NCBI GenBank assembly: GCA_037893225.1
Contig: JAZGUH010000331.1
Coordinates: 2,232,001 to 2,296,000, forward strand
Length of the DNA: 64,000 nucleotides
Reading direction: 5' to 3'
Origin: Hippasteria phrygiana
Lineage: Eukaryota > Echinodermata > Asteroidea > Valvatida > Goniasteridae
Positions 34,094 to 47,789 of this stretch are shown in pieces. A program made the position numbers and the translations under genes. How positions within the stretch are numbered: the first letter of the stretch is position 1; every line of letters begins with the position of its first letter. The notes under the pieces were generated by a model. That model searched no databases. It saw only the letters and a program-made list of their open reading frames with translations, and was not told the DNA's origin.

Positions 34094-36853
34094 ATATGAA
34101 ATCATGCTGTAGGATGCGGGATTAGATCAGCACAACAGACCTATGGTGTTTTGTAGACGAGTAAGTCTAACACTCTCTCTATCTATCTCTGTCTCTCTAT
34201 CTCTTACTCTCACATTCTAACCCGAACACAAGCACTCTCACTCTAAGGGCCATGTCACACAGGACAATTTTCAGGCAATCGGGTCCAACCAAATTCCACA
34301 TAGAAAAACATGGAATTTTGTATTTTCACCAAATTGTCTTAAGAAGAAAAATGTCTTTATTGCACTTGAAGAATTTCTTTTCGGCTGCAGCGCTGTTACT
34401 TGCCCACAAATTGCTTGTTAAAATTCCATTGTGTAACAAGGCCCTAACTCTAGCACTCTTAAAACCCGCACCCTTAAAACCCGCACCCTTAAAACCCGCA
34501 CCCTTAAAACCCGCACCCTTAAAACCTGCACCCGTAAAACCCGCACCCATCTCTTACTCTCACATTCTAACCCGAACACAAGCACTCTTACTCTAAGGGC
34601 CATGTCACACAGGAAAATGTTCAGGCAATCGGGTCCAACCAAATTCCACATAGAAAAACAGGGAATTCTTTTATTTTCACCAAACTGTCTTAAGAAGAAA
34701 AATGTCTTTACTGCACTTGAAGAATTTCTTTTCGGCTGCAGCGCTGTTACTTGCCCACAAATTGCTTGTTAAAATTGCATTGTGTAACAAGGCCCTAACT
34801 CTAGCACTCTTTAAACCCGCACTCTTAAAACCCGCACCCTTAAAACCCGCACCCTTAAAACCCGCACCCTTAAAACCCGCACCCTTAAAACCCGCACCCT
34901 TAAAACCCGCACCCTTAAAACCCGCACCCTTAAAACCCGCACCCTTAAAACCCGCACCCTTAAAACCCGCACCCTTAAAACCCGCACCCTTAAAACCTGC
35001 ACCCTTAAAACCCGCACCCATCTCTTACTCTCACATTCTAACCCGAACACAAGCACTCTTACTCTAAGGGCCATGTCACACAGGAAAATTTTCAGGCAAT
35101 CGGGTCCAACCAAATTCCACATAGAAAAACATGGAATTTTGTATTTTCACCAAATTGTCTTAAGAAGAAAAATGTCTTTATTGCACTTGAAGAATTTCTT
35201 TTCGGCTGCAGCGCTGTTACTTGCCCACAAATTGCTTGTTAAAATTGAATTGTGTAACAAGGCCCTAACTCTAGCACTCTTAAAACCCGCACCCTTAAAA
35301 CCCGCACCCTTAAAACCCGCACCCTTAAAACCCGCACCCTTAAAACCTGCACCCTTAAACCCGCACCCATCTCTTACTCTCACATTCTAACCCGAACACA
35401 AGCACTCTTACTCTAAGGGCCATGTCACACAGGAAAATTTTCAGGCAATCGGGTCCAACCAAATTCCACATAGAAAAACATGGAATTTTGTATTTTCACC
35501 AAATTGTCTTAAGAAGAAAAATGTCTTTATTGCACTTGAAGAATTTCTTTTCGGCTGCAGCGCTGTTACTTGCCCACAAATTGCTTGTTAAAATTCCATT
35601 GTGTAACAAGGCCCTAACTCTAGCACTCTTAAAACCCGCACCCTTAAAACCCGCACCCTTAAAACCCGCACCCTTAAAACCCGCACCCTTAAAACCTGCA
35701 CCCTTAAAACATGCACCCTTAAAACCCGCACCCTTAAAACCTGCACCCTTAAAACCCGCACCCATCTCTTACTCTCACATTCTAACCTGAACACAAGCAC
35801 TCTTACTCTAAGGGCCATGTCACACAGGAAAATTTTCAGGCAATCGGGTCCAACCAAATTCCACATAGAAAAACAGGGAATTCTTTTATTTTCACCAAAT
35901 TGTCTTAAGAAGAAAAATGTCTTTATTGCACTTGAAGAATTTCTTTTCGGCTGCAGCGCTGTTACTTGCCCACAAATTGCTTGTTAAAATTGCATTGTGT
36001 AACAAGGCCCTAACTCTAGCACTCTTAAAACCCGCACCCTTAAAACCCGCACCCTTAAAACCCGCACCCTTAAAACCCGCACCCTTAAAACCCGCACCCT
36101 TAAAACCCGCACCCTTAAAACCCGCACTCTTAAAACCCGCACTCTTAAAACCCGCACCCTTAAAACCCGCACCCTTAAAACCCGCACCCTTAAAACCCGC
36201 ACCCTTAAAACCCGCACCCTTAAAACCCGCACCCTTAAAACCCGCACCCTTAAAACCCGCACCCTTAAAACCCGCACCCTTAAAACCTGCACCCTTAAAA
36301 CATGCACCCTTAAAACCCCCACCCTTAAAACCCCCACCCTTCAAACCCGCACCCTTCAAACCCGCACCCTTCAAACCCGCACCCTTAAAACCCGCACCCT
36401 TAAAACCTGCAGCCTTAAAACCCGCACCCATCTCTTACTCTCACATTCTAACCCGAACACAAGCACTCTTACTCTAAGGGCCATGTCACACAGGAACATT
36501 TTCAGGCAATCGGGTCCAACCAAATTCCACATAGAAAAACAGGGAATTCTTTTATTTTCACCAAACTGTCTTAAGAAGAAAAATGTCTTTACTGCACTTT
36601 AAGAATTTCTTTTCGGCTGCAGCGCTGTTACTTGCCCACAAATTGCTTGTTAAAATTGCATTGTGTAACAAGGCCCTAACTCTAGCACTCTTAAAACCCG
36701 CACTCTTAAAACCCGCACCCTTAAAACCCGCACCCTTAAAACCCGCACCCTTAAAACCCGCACCCTTAAAACCCGCACCCTTAAAACCCGCACCCTTAAA
36801 ACCTGCACCCTTAAACCCGCACCCATCTCTTACTCTCACATTCTAACCCGAAC

Positions 36854-36962
36854 GTCTTAAGAAGAAAAATGTCTTGATTGCACTTGAAGAATTTCTTTTC
36901 GGCTGCAGCGCTGTTACTTGCCCACAAATTGCTTGTTAAAATTGCATTGTGTAACAAGGCCC
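36854..36962 (+). mobile_element. 5'-truncated MITE copy
   Basis: Only the right 109 bp of the element remain, starting GTCTTAAG and ending GGCCC. The linker upstream stops at CTAACCCGAAC and joins the MITE interior directly. AAC stands at both parental edges (CCCGAAC in the linker, CCAAAC in the MITE), so the joint has 3-bp microhomology. Compared with a normal neighbour, about 108 bp are missing, including the left inverted repeat and its TAA flank. It is the only copy in the window without a left end. Confidence 0.85.
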
Positions 36963-37102
36963 TAACTCTAGCACTCTTAAAACCCGCACTCTTAAAACCC
37001 GCACTCTTAAAACCCGCACTCTTAAAACCCGCACCCTTAAAACCCGCACCCTTAAAACCCGCACTCTTAAAACCCGCACTCTTAAAACCCGCACCCTTAA
37101 AA

Positions 37103-37117
37103 CCCGCACCCGCACCC
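37103..37117 (+). repeat. Irregular 6-bp unit, CCCGCACCCGCACCC
   Basis: A 9-base loss leaves three C-triplets separated by GCA only. It is a different deletion from the one near 9260. The spacing gives G-triplets with 3-base loops on the minus strand. Confidence 0.9.
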
Positions 37118-38133
37118 TTAAAACCCGCACCCTTAAAACCCGCACCCTTAAAACCCGCACCCTTAAAACCCGCACCCTTAAAACCCGCACCCTTAAAACC
37201 CGCACCCTTAAAACCCGCACCCTTAAAACCCGCACCCATCTCTTACTCTCACATTCTAACCCGAACACAAGCACTCTTACTCTAAGGGCCATGTCACACA
37301 GGAAAATTTTCAGGCAATCGGGTCCAACCAAATTCCACATAGAAAAGCAAGGAATTCTTTTATTTTCACCAAACTGTCTTAAGAAGAAAAATGTCTTTAT
37401 TGCACTTGAAGAATTTCTTTTCGGCTGCAGCGCTGTTACTTGCCCACAAATTGCTTGTTAAAATTGCATTGTGTAACAAGGCCCTAACTCTAGCACCCTT
37501 AAAACCTGCACCCTTAAAACCCGCACCCTTAAAACCTGCACCCTTAAAACCCGCACCCATCTCTTACTCTCACATTCTAACCCGAACACAAGCACTCTTA
37601 CTCTAAGGGCCATGTCACACAGGAACATTTTCAGGCAATCGGGTCCAACCAAATTCCACATAGAAAAACAAGGAATTCTTTTATTTTCACCAAACTGTCT
37701 TAAGAAGAAAAATGTCTTTATTGCACTTGAAGAATTTCTTTTCGGCTGCAGCGCTGTTACTTGCCCACAAATTGCTTGTTAAAATTGCATTGTGTAACAA
37801 GGCCCTAACTCTAGCACTCTTAAAACCCGCACTCTTAAAACCCGCACTCTTAAAACCCGCACTCTTAAAACCCGCACCCTTAAAACCCGCACTCTTAAAA
37901 CCCGCACCCTTAAAACCCGCACCCTTAAAACCCGCACCCTAACTCGAACCTTAACCCAAACACTTGCACTCAAACCCTTAACTCTAACAACTAATTTGAA
38001 CACCCCTGACTCGCTTACTCTATTTTTCCATCAACTCCAGGAGAGATCAACCTCCGGCTCCTGGCTGTTCAAGACCTCGAGGCCATACAAGATTATCCTG
38101 GACAGAACAGAAAGGCCTAGTGAGATAGAGAGC

Positions 38134-39708
38134 ATATGAAATCATGCTGTAGGATGCGGGCTTAGATCAGCACAACAGACCTATGGTGTTTTGTAGACGA
38201 GTAAGTCTAACACTCTCTCTATCTATCTCTGTCTCTCTATCTCTTACTCTCACATTCTAACCCGAACACAAGCACTCTCACTCTAAGGGCCATGTCACAC
38301 AGGACAATTTTCAGGCAATCGGGTCCAACCAAATTCCACATAGAAAAACAGGGAATTCTTTTATTTTCACCAAACGTCTTAAGAAGAAAAATGTCTTTAT
38401 TGCACTTGAAGAATTTCTTTTCGGCTGCAGCGCTGTTACTTGCCCACAAATTGCTTGTTAAAATTGCATTGTGTAACAAGGCCCTAACTCTAGCACTCTT
38501 AAAACCCGCACTCTTAAAACCCGCACCCTTAAAACCCGCACCCTTAAAACCCGCACCCTTAAAACCCGCACCCTTAAAACCCGCACCCTTAAAACCCGCA
38601 CCCTTAAAACCCGCACCCTTAAAACCCGCACCCTTAAAACCCGCACCCTTAAAACCCGCACCCTTAAAACCCGCACCTTTAAAACCCGCACCCATCTCTT
38701 ACTCTCACATTCTAACCCGAACACAAGCACTCTTACTCTAAGGGCCATGTCACACAGGAACATTTTCAGGCAATCGGGTCCAACCAAATTCCACATAGAA
38801 AAACAGGGAATTATTTTATTTTCACCAAACGTCTTAAGAAGAAAAATGTCTTTATTGCACTTGAAGAATTTCTTTTCGGCTGCAGCGCTGTTACTTGCCC
38901 ACAAATTGCTTGTTAAAATTGCATTGTGTAACAAGGCCCTAACTCTAGCACTCTTAAAACCCGCACTCTTAAAACCCGCACCCTTAAAACCCGCACCCTT
39001 AAAACCCGCACCCTTAAAACCCGCACCCTTAAAACCCGCACCCTTAAAACCCGCACTCTTAAAACCTGCACCCTTAAAACCCGCACCCTTAAAACCCGCA
39101 CCCTTAAAACCCGCACCCTTAAAACCCGCACCCTTAAAACCCGCACCCATCTCTTACTCTCACATTCTAACCCGAACACAAGCACTCTTACTCTAAGGGC
39201 CATGTCACACAGGAAAATTTTCAGGCAATCGGGTCCAACCAAATTCCACATAGAAAAACAGGGAATTCTTTTATTTTCACCAAACTGTCTTAAGAAGAAA
39301 AATGTCTTTACTGCACTTGAAGAATTTCTTTTCGGCTGCAGCGCTGTTACTTGCCCACAAATTGCTTGTTAAAATTGCATTGTGTAACAAGGCCCTAACT
39401 CTAGCACTCTTAAAACCCGCACTCTTAAAACCCGCACTCTTAAAACCCGCACCCTTAAAACCCGCACCCTTAAAACCCGCACCCTGAAAACCCGCACTCT
39501 TAAAACCCGCACCCTAACTCGAACCTTAACCCAAACACTTGCACTCAAACCCTTAACTCTAACAACTAATTTGAACACCCCTAACTCGCTTACTCTATTT
39601 TTCCATCAACTCCAGGAGAGATCAACCTCCGGCTCCTGGCTGTTCAAGACCTCGAGGCCATACAAGATTATCCTGGACAGAACAGAAAGGCCTAGTGAGA
39701 TAGAGAGC
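38134..39708 (+). repeat. Higher-order unit 22 (1,575 bp)
   Basis: MITEs start at 38287, 38742 and 39197, arrays of 13, 13 and 7 units. The first two cycles are 455-bp neighbours. The last array has a CCCTGAAAACCC unit, shared with the last array of unit 23. Confidence 0.95.
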
Positions 39709-40842
39709 ATATGAAATCATGCTGTAGGATGCGGGCTTAGATCAGCACAACAGACCTATGGTGTTTTGTAGACGAGTAAGTCTAACACTCTCTCTATCTA
39801 TCTCTGTCTCTCTATATCTTACTCTCACATTCTAACCCGAACACAAGCACTCTTACTCTAAGGGCCATGTCACACAGGAAAATTTTCAGGCAATCGGGTC
39901 CAACCAAATTCCACATAGAAAAACAGGGAATTCTTCTATTTTCACCAAACTGTCTTAAGAAGAAAAATGTCTTTACTGCACTTTAAGAATTTCTTTTCGG
40001 CTGCAGCGCTGTTACTTGCCCACAAATTGCTTGTTAAAATTGCATTGTGTAACAAGGCCCTAACTCTAGCACTCTTAAAACCCGCACTCTTAAAACCCGC
40101 ACCCTTAAAACCCGCACCCTTAAAACCCGCACCCTTAAAACCCGCACCCTTAAAACCCGCACCCTTAAAACCTGCACCCTTAAACCCGCACCCATCTCTT
40201 ACTCTCACATTCTAACCCGAACACAAGCACTCTTACTCTAAGGGCCATGTCACACAGGAACATTTTCAGGCAATCGGGTCCAACCAAATTCCACATAGAA
40301 AAACAGGGAATTCTTTTATTTTCACCAAACGTCTTAAGAAGAAAAATGTCTTTATTGCACTTGAAGAATTTCTTTTCGGCTGCAGCGCTGTTACTTGCCC
40401 ACAAATTGCTTGTTAAAATTGCATTGTGTAACAAGGCCCTAACTCTAGCACTCTTAAAACCCGCACTCTTAAAACCCGCACCCTTAAAACCCGCACCCTT
40501 AAAACCCGCACCCTTAAAACCCGCACCCTTAAAACCCGCACCCTTAAAACCCGCACCCTTAAAACATGCACCCTTAAAACATGCACCCTTAAAACATGCA
40601 CCCTTAAAACCCGCACCCTGAAAACCCGCACTCTTAAAACCCGCACCCTAACTCGAACCTTAACCCAAACACTTGCACTCAAACCCTTAACTCTAACAAC
40701 TAATTTGAACACCCCTAACTCGCTTACTCTATTTTTCCATCAACTCCAGGAGAGATCAACCTCCGGCTCCTGGCTGTTCAAGACCTCGAGGCCATACAAG
40801 ATTATCCTGGACAGAACAGAAAGGCCTAGTGAGATAGAGAGC
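39709..40842 (+). repeat. Higher-order unit 23 (1,134 bp)
   Basis: MITEs start at 39862 and 40242, arrays of 8 and 13 units. L ends in the TATATCTT class and the first MITE is of the interior type with GGAAAATTTT. The second array has three ACATGCACCC units. Confidence 0.95.
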
Positions 40843-42873
40843 ATATGAAATCATGCTGTAGGATGCGGGCTTAGATCAGCACAACAGACCTATGGTGTTT
40901 TGTAGACGAGTAAGTCTAACACTCTCTCTATCTATCTCTGTCTCTCTATATCTTACTCTCACATTCTAACCCGAACACAAGCACTCTTACTCTAAGGGCC
41001 ATGTCACACAGGAAAATTTTCAGGCAATCGGGTCCAACCAAATTCCACATAGAAAAACAGGGAATTCTTCTATTTTCACCAAACTGTCTTAAGAAGAAAA
41101 ATGTCTTTACTGCACTTTAAGAATTTCTTTTCGGCTGCAGCGCTGTTACTTGCCCACAAATTGCTTGTTAAAATTGCATTGTGTAACAAGGCCCTAACTC
41201 TAGCACTCTTAAAACCCGCACCCTTAAAACCCGCACCCTTAAAACCCGCACCCTTAAAACCCGCACCCTTAAAACCTGCACCCTTAAACCCGCACCCATC
41301 TCTTACTCTCACATTCTAACCCGAACACAAGCACTCTTACTCTAAGGGCCATGTCACACAGGAACATTTTCAGGCAATCGGGTCCAACCAAATTCCACAT
41401 AGAAAAACAGGGAATTCTTTTATTTTCACCAAACGTCTTAAGAAGAAAAATGTCTTTATTGCACTTGAAGAATTTCTTTTCGGCTGCAGCACTGTTACTT
41501 GCCCACAAATTGCTTGTTAAAATTGCATTGTGTAACAAGGCCCTAACTCTAGCACTCTTAAAACCCGCACTCTTAAAACCCGCACCCTTAAAACCCGCAC
41601 CCTTAAAACCCGCACCCTTAAAACCCGCACCCTTAAAACCCGCACCCTTAAAACCCGCACCCTTAAAACATGCACCCTTAAAACATGCACCCTTAAAACA
41701 TGCACCCTTAAAACCCGCACCCTTAAAACCCGCACCCTTAAAACCCGCACCCTTAAAACCTGCACCCTTAAAACCCGCACCCATCTCTTACTCTCACATT
41801 CTAACCCGAACACAAGCACTCTTACTCTAAGGGCCATGTCACACAGGAAAATTTTCAGGCAATCGGGTCCAACCAAATTCCACATAGAAAAACAGGGAAT
41901 TCTTCTATTTTCACCAAACTGTCTTAAGAAGAAAAATGTCTTTACTGCACTTTAAGAATTTCTTTTCGGCTGCAGCGCTGTTACTTGCCCACAAATTGCT
42001 TGTTAAAATTGCATTGTGTAACAAGGCCCTAACTCTAGCACTCTTAAAACCCGCACTCTTAAAACCCGCACCCTTAAAACCCGCACCCTTAAAACCCGCA
42101 CCCTTAAAACCCGCACCCTTAAAACCCGCACCCTTAAAACCCGCACCCTTAAAACATGCACCCTTAAAACATGCACCCTTAAAACATGCACCCTTAAAAC
42201 CCGCACCCTTAAAACCCGCACCCTTAAAACCCGCACCCTTAAAACCCGCACCCTTAAAACCCGCACCCTTAAAACCTGCACCCTTAAAACCCGCACCCAT
42301 CTCTTACTCTCACATTCTAACCCGAACACAAGCACTCTTACTCTAAGGGCCATGTCACACAGGAAAATTTTCAGGCAATCGGGTCCAACCAAATTCCACA
42401 TAGAAAAACAAGGAATTCTTTTATTTTCACCAAACTGTCTTAAGAAGAAAAATGTCTTTATTGCACTTGAAGAATTTCTTTTCGGCTGCAGCGCTGTTAC
42501 TTGCCCACAAATTGCTTGTTAAAATTGCATTGTGTAACAAGGCCCTAACTCTAGCACTCTTAAAACCTGCACTCTTAAAACCCGCACTCTTAAAACCCGC
42601 ACTCTTAAAACCCGCACCCTTAAAACCCGCACTCTTAAAACCCGCACCCTTAAAACCCGCACCCTTAAAACCCGCACCCTAACTTGAACCTTAACCCAAA
42701 CACTTGCACTCAAACCCTTAACTCTAACAACTAATTTGAACACCCCTAACTCGCTTACTCTATTTTTCCATCAACTCCAGGAGAGATCAACCTCCGGCTC
42801 CTGGCTGTTCAAGACCTCGAGGCCATACAAGATTATCCTGGACAGAACAGAAAGGCCTAGTGAGATAGAGAGC
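40843..42873 (+). repeat. Higher-order unit 24 (2,031 bp)
   Basis: MITEs start at 40996, 41346, 41831 and 42347, arrays of 6, 15, 17 and 8 units. Arrays two and three each hold three ACATGCACCC units. The MITE at 41346 has CAGCACTG for CAGCGCTG, and the terminal linker has AACTTGAACC for AACTCGAACC. Both are CpG transitions. Confidence 0.95.
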
Positions 42874-44023
42874 ATATGAAATCATGCTGTAGGATGCGGG
42901 CTTAGATCAGCACAACAGACCTATGGTGTTTTGTAGACGAGTAAGTCTAACACTCTCTCTATCTATCTCTGTCTCTCTATCTCTTACTCTCACATTCTAA
43001 CCCGAACACAAGCACTCTCACTCTAAGGGCCATGTCACACAGGACAATTTTCAGGCAATCGGGTCCAACCAAATTCCACATAGAAAAACATGGAATTTTG
43101 TATTTTCACCAAATTGTCTTAAGAAGAAAAATGTCTTTATTGCACTTGAAGAATTTCTTTTCGGCTGCAGCGCTGTTACTTGCCCACAAATTGCTTGTTA
43201 AAATTGCATTGTGTAACAAGGCCCTAACTCTAGCACCCTTAAAACCCGCACCCTTAAAACCCGCACCCTTAAAACCCGCACCCTTAAAACCCGCACTCTT
43301 AAAACCCGCACCCTTAAAACCCGCACCCTTAAAACCCGCACTCTTAAAACCTGCACCCTTAAAACCCGCACCCTTAAAACCCGCACCCTTAAAACCCGCA
43401 CCCTTAAAACCCGCACCCTTAAAACCCGCACCCTTAAAACCCGCACCCTTAAAACCCGCACCCATCTCTTACTCTCACATTCTAACCCGAACACAAGCAC
43501 TCTTACTCTAAGGGCCATGTCACACAGGAAAATTTTCAGGCAATCGGGTCCAACCAAATTCCACATAGAAAAACAGGGAATTCTTTTATTTTCACCAAAC
43601 TGTCTTAAGAAGAAAAATGTCTTTACTGCACTTGAAGAATTTCTTTTCGGCTGCAGCGCTGTTACTTGCCCACAAATTGCTTGTTAAAATTGCATTGTGT
43701 AACAAGGCCCTAACTCTAGCACTCTTAAAACCCGCACTCTTAAAACCCGCACTCTTAAAACCCGCACCCTTAAAACCCGCACTCTTAAAACCCGCACCCT
43801 TAAAACCCGCACTCTTAAAACCCGCACCCTAACTCGAACCTTAACCCAAACACTTGCACTCAAACCCTTAACTCTAACAACTAATTTGAACACCCCTAAC
43901 TCGCTTACTCTATTTTTCCATCAACTCCAGGAGAGATCAACCTCCGGCTCCTGGCTGTTCAAGACCTCGAGGCCATACAAGATTATCCTGGACAGAACAG
44001 AAAGGCCTAGTGAGATAGAGAGC
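42874..44023 (+). repeat. Higher-order unit 25 (1,150 bp)
   Basis: MITEs start at 43027 and 43512, arrays of 15 and 7 units. The first array begins with CACCC directly after CTCTAG, lacking the usual CACTC start. Confidence 0.95.
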
Positions 44024-45585
44024 ATATGAAATCATGCTGTAGGATGCGGGCTTAGATCAGCACAACAGACCTATGGTGTTTTGTAGACGAGTAAGTCTAA
44101 CACTCTCTCTATCTATCTCTGTCTCTCTATATCTTACTCTCACATTCTAACCCGAACACAAGCACTCTTACTCTAAGGGCCATGTCACACAGGAAAATTT
44201 TCAGGCAATCGGGTCCAACCAAATTCCACATAGAAAAACAGGGAATTCTTCTATTTTCACCAAACTGTCTTAAGAAGAAAAATGTCTTTACTGCACTTTG
44301 AGAATTTCTTTTCGGCTGCAGCGCTGTTACTTGCCCACAAATTGCTTGTTAAAATTGCATTGTGTAACAAGGCCCTAACTCTAGCACTCTTAAAACCCGC
44401 ACTCTTAAAACCCGCACTCTTAAAACCCGCACCCTTAAAACCAGCACCCTTAAAACCCGCACCCTTAAAACCCGCACCCTTAAAACCCGCACCCTTAAAA
44501 CCCGCACCCTTAAAACCCGCACCCTTAAAACCCGCACCCTTAAAACCTGCACCCTTAAAACCCGCACCCATCTCTTACTCTCACATTCTAACCCGAACAC
44601 AAGCACTCTTACTCTGAGGGCCATGTCACACAGGAAAATTTTCAGGCAATCGGGTCCAACCAAATTCCACATAGAAAAACAAGTAATTCTTTTATTTTCA
44701 CCAAACTGTCTTAAGAAGAAAATCGTCTTTATTGCACTTGAAGAATTTCTTTTCGGCTGCAGCGCTGTTACTTGCCCACAAATTGCTTGTTAAAATTGCA
44801 TTGTGTAACAAGGCCCTAACTCTAGCACTCTTAAAACCCGCACTCTTAAAACCCGCACTCTTAAAACCCGCACTCTTCAAACCCGCACCCTTAAAACCCG
44901 CACCCTTAAAACCCGCACTCTTAAAACCCGCACCCTTAAAACCCGCACCCTTAAAACCTGCACCCTTAAAACCCGCACCCTTAAAACCTGCACCCTTAAA
45001 ACCCGCACCCTTAAAACCTGCCCCCTTAAAACCCGCACCTATCTCTTACTCTCACATTCTAACCCGAACACAAGCACTCTTACTCTAAGGGCCATGTCAC
45101 ACAGGAAAATTTTCAGGCAATCGGGTCCAACCAAATTCCACATAGAAAAACAAGGAATTCTTTTATTTTCACCAAACTGTCTTAAGAAGAAAAATGTCTT
45201 TATTGCACTTGAAGAATTTCTTTTCGGCTGCAGCGCTGTTACTTGCCCACAAATTGCTTGTTAAAATTGCATTGTGTAACAAGGCCCTAACTCTAGCACT
45301 CTTAAAACCTGCACTCTTAAAACCCGCACCCTTAAAACCCGCACCCTTAAAACCCGCACCCTTAAAACCCGCACTCTTAAAACCCGCACCCTAACTCGAA
45401 CCTTAACCCAAACACTTGCACTCAAACCCTTAACTCTAACAACTAATTTGAACACCCCTAACTCGCTTACTCTATTTTTCCATCAACTCCAGGAGAGATC
45501 AACCTCCGGCTCCTGGCTGTTCAAGACCTCGAGGCCATACAAGATTATCCTGGACAGAACAGAAAGGCCTAGTGAGATAGAGAGC
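44024..45585 (+). repeat. Higher-order unit 26 (1,562 bp)
   Basis: MITEs start at 44177, 44618 and 45089, arrays of 12, 14 and 6 units. The second MITE is preceded by CTGA in place of CTAA and has AAAATCGTC for AAAAATGTC. L belongs to the TATATCTT class. Confidence 0.95.
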
Positions 45586-47483
45586 ATATGAAATCATGCT
45601 GTAGGATGCGGGCTTAGATCAGCACAACAGACCTATGGTGTTTTGTAGACGAGTAAGTCTAACACTCTCTCTATCTATCTCTGTCTCTCTATCTCTTACT
45701 CTCACATTCTAACCCGAACACAAGCACTCTCACTCTAAGGGCCATGTCACACAGGACAATTTTCAGGCAATCGGGTCCAACCAAATTCCACATAGAAAAA
45801 CATGGAATTTTGTATTTTCACCAAATTGTCTTAAGAAGAAAAATGTCTTTATTGCACTTGAAGAATTTCTTTTCGGCTGCAGCGCTGTTACTTGCCCACA
45901 AATTGCTTGTTAAAATTGCATTGTGTAACAAGGCCCTAACTCTAGCACTCTTAAAACCCGCACCCTTAAAACCCGCACCCTTAAAACCCGCACCCTTAAA
46001 ACCCGCACCCTTAAAACCCGCACCCTTAAAACCCGCACTCTTAAAACCCGCACCCTTAAAACCCGCACCCTTAAAACCCGCACTCTTAAAACCTGCACCC
46101 TTAAAACCCGCACCCTTAAAACCCGCACCCTTAAAACCCGCACCCTTAAAACCCGCACCCTTAAAACCCGCACCCTTAAAACCTGCACCCTTAAAACCTG
46201 CACCCATCTCTTACTCTCACATTCTAACCCGAACACAAGCACTCTTACTCTAAGGGCCATGTCACACAGGAAACTTTTCAGGCAATCGGGTCCAACCAAA
46301 TTCCACATAGAAAAACAGGGAATTCTTTTATTTTCACCAAACTGTCTTAAGAAGATAAATGTCTTTACTGCACTTTAAGAATTTCTTTTCGGCTGCAGCG
46401 CTGTTACTTGCCCACAAATTGCTTGTTAAAATTGCATTGTGTAACAAGGCCCTAACTCTAGCACTCTTAAAACCCGCACTCTTAAAACCCGCACCCTTAA
46501 AACCTGCACCCTTAAAACCCGCACCCTTAAAACCCGCACCCTTAAAACCCGCACCCTTAAAACCCGCACCCTTAAAACATGCACCCTTAAAACATGCACC
46601 CTTAAAACCCGCACCCTTAAAACCCGCACCCTTAAAACCCGCACCCTTAAAACCTGCACCCTTAAAACCCGCACCCATCTCTTACTCTCACATTCTAACC
46701 CGAACACAAGCACTCTTACTCTAAGGGCCATGTCACACAGGAAAATTTTCAGGCAATCGGGTCCAACCAAATTCCACATAGAAAAACAAGCAATTCTTTT
46801 ATTTTCACCAAACTGTCTTAAGAAGAAAAATGTCTTTATTGCACTTGAAGAATTTCTTTTCGGCTGCAGCGCTGTTACTTGCCCACAAATTGCTTGTTAA
46901 AATTGCATTGTGTAACAAGGCCCTAACTCTAGCACTCTTAAAACCCGCACTCTTAAAACCCGCACTCTTAAAACCCGCACTCTTCAAACCCGCACCCTTA
47001 AAACCCGCACCCTTAAAACCCGCACTCTTAAAACCCGCACCCTTAAAACCCGCACCCATCTCTTACTCTCACATTCTAACCCGAACACAAGCACTCTTAC
47101 TCTAAGGGCCATGTCACACAGGAAAATTTTCAGGCAATCGGGTCCAACCAAATTCCACATAGAAAAACAGGGAATTCTTCTATTTTCACCAAACTGTCTT
47201 AAGAAGAAAAATGTCTTTACTGCACTTTAAGAATTTCTTTTCGGCTGCAGCGCTGTTACTTGCCCACAAATTGCTTGTTAAAATTGCATTGTGTAACAAG
47301 GCCCTAACTCTAGCACTCTTAAAACCCGCACCCTTAAAACCCGCACTCTTAAAACCCGCACCCTTAAAACCTGCACCCTTCAAACCCGCACCCTTAAAAC
47401 CCGCACCCTTAAAACCCGCACCCTTAAAACCCGCACCCTTAAAACCCGCACCCTTAAAACCCGCACCCTTAAAACCCGCACCC

Positions 47484-47789
47484 TAACTCAAACCCTTAAC
47501 TCTAACGACTAATTTGAACACCCCTAACTCGATCACTCTTAAAACCCGCACTCTTAAAACCCGCACTAAAACCCGCACCCTTAAAACCTGCACCCTTCAA
47601 ACCCGCACCCTTAAAACCCGCACCCTTAAAACCCGCACCCTCAAAACCCGCACCCTCAAAACCCGCACCCTTAAAACCCGCACCCTTAAAACCCGCACCC
47701 ATAAAACCCGCACCCTTAAAACCCGCACCCTTAAAACCCGCACCCTTAAAACCCGCACCCTTAAAACCTGCACCCTTAAACCCGCACCC
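47484..47789 (+). repeat. Linker plus 17-unit array without MITE
   Basis: A terminal-type linker (ending CTAACTCGATCACTC) leads directly into a minisatellite at 47539-47789 instead of module L. The array contains a 12-bp unit (GCACTAAAACCC, missing CTT), two CCCTCAAAACCC units, one CCCATAAAACCC unit and a 14-bp last unit. The internal linker then resumes before the MITE at 47838. Confidence 0.9.

Larger units (their letters stand above)
34094..38133 (+). repeat. Higher-order unit 21 (4,040 bp), transition unit
   Basis: MITEs start at 34247, 34597, 35068, 35417, 35812, 36478, 36854 (truncated), 37286 and 37607, arrays of 6, 14, 6, 9, 27, 9, 17 (plus 6 bp), 4 and 8 units. The first part resembles unit 4 and unit 14. 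From about 35.7 kb it has variants not seen to the left, such as CCCCCACCC and GCAGCC units and GGAACATTTT in the MITE. Its closing L is the first with AACAGAAAGG. Confidence 0.95.
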
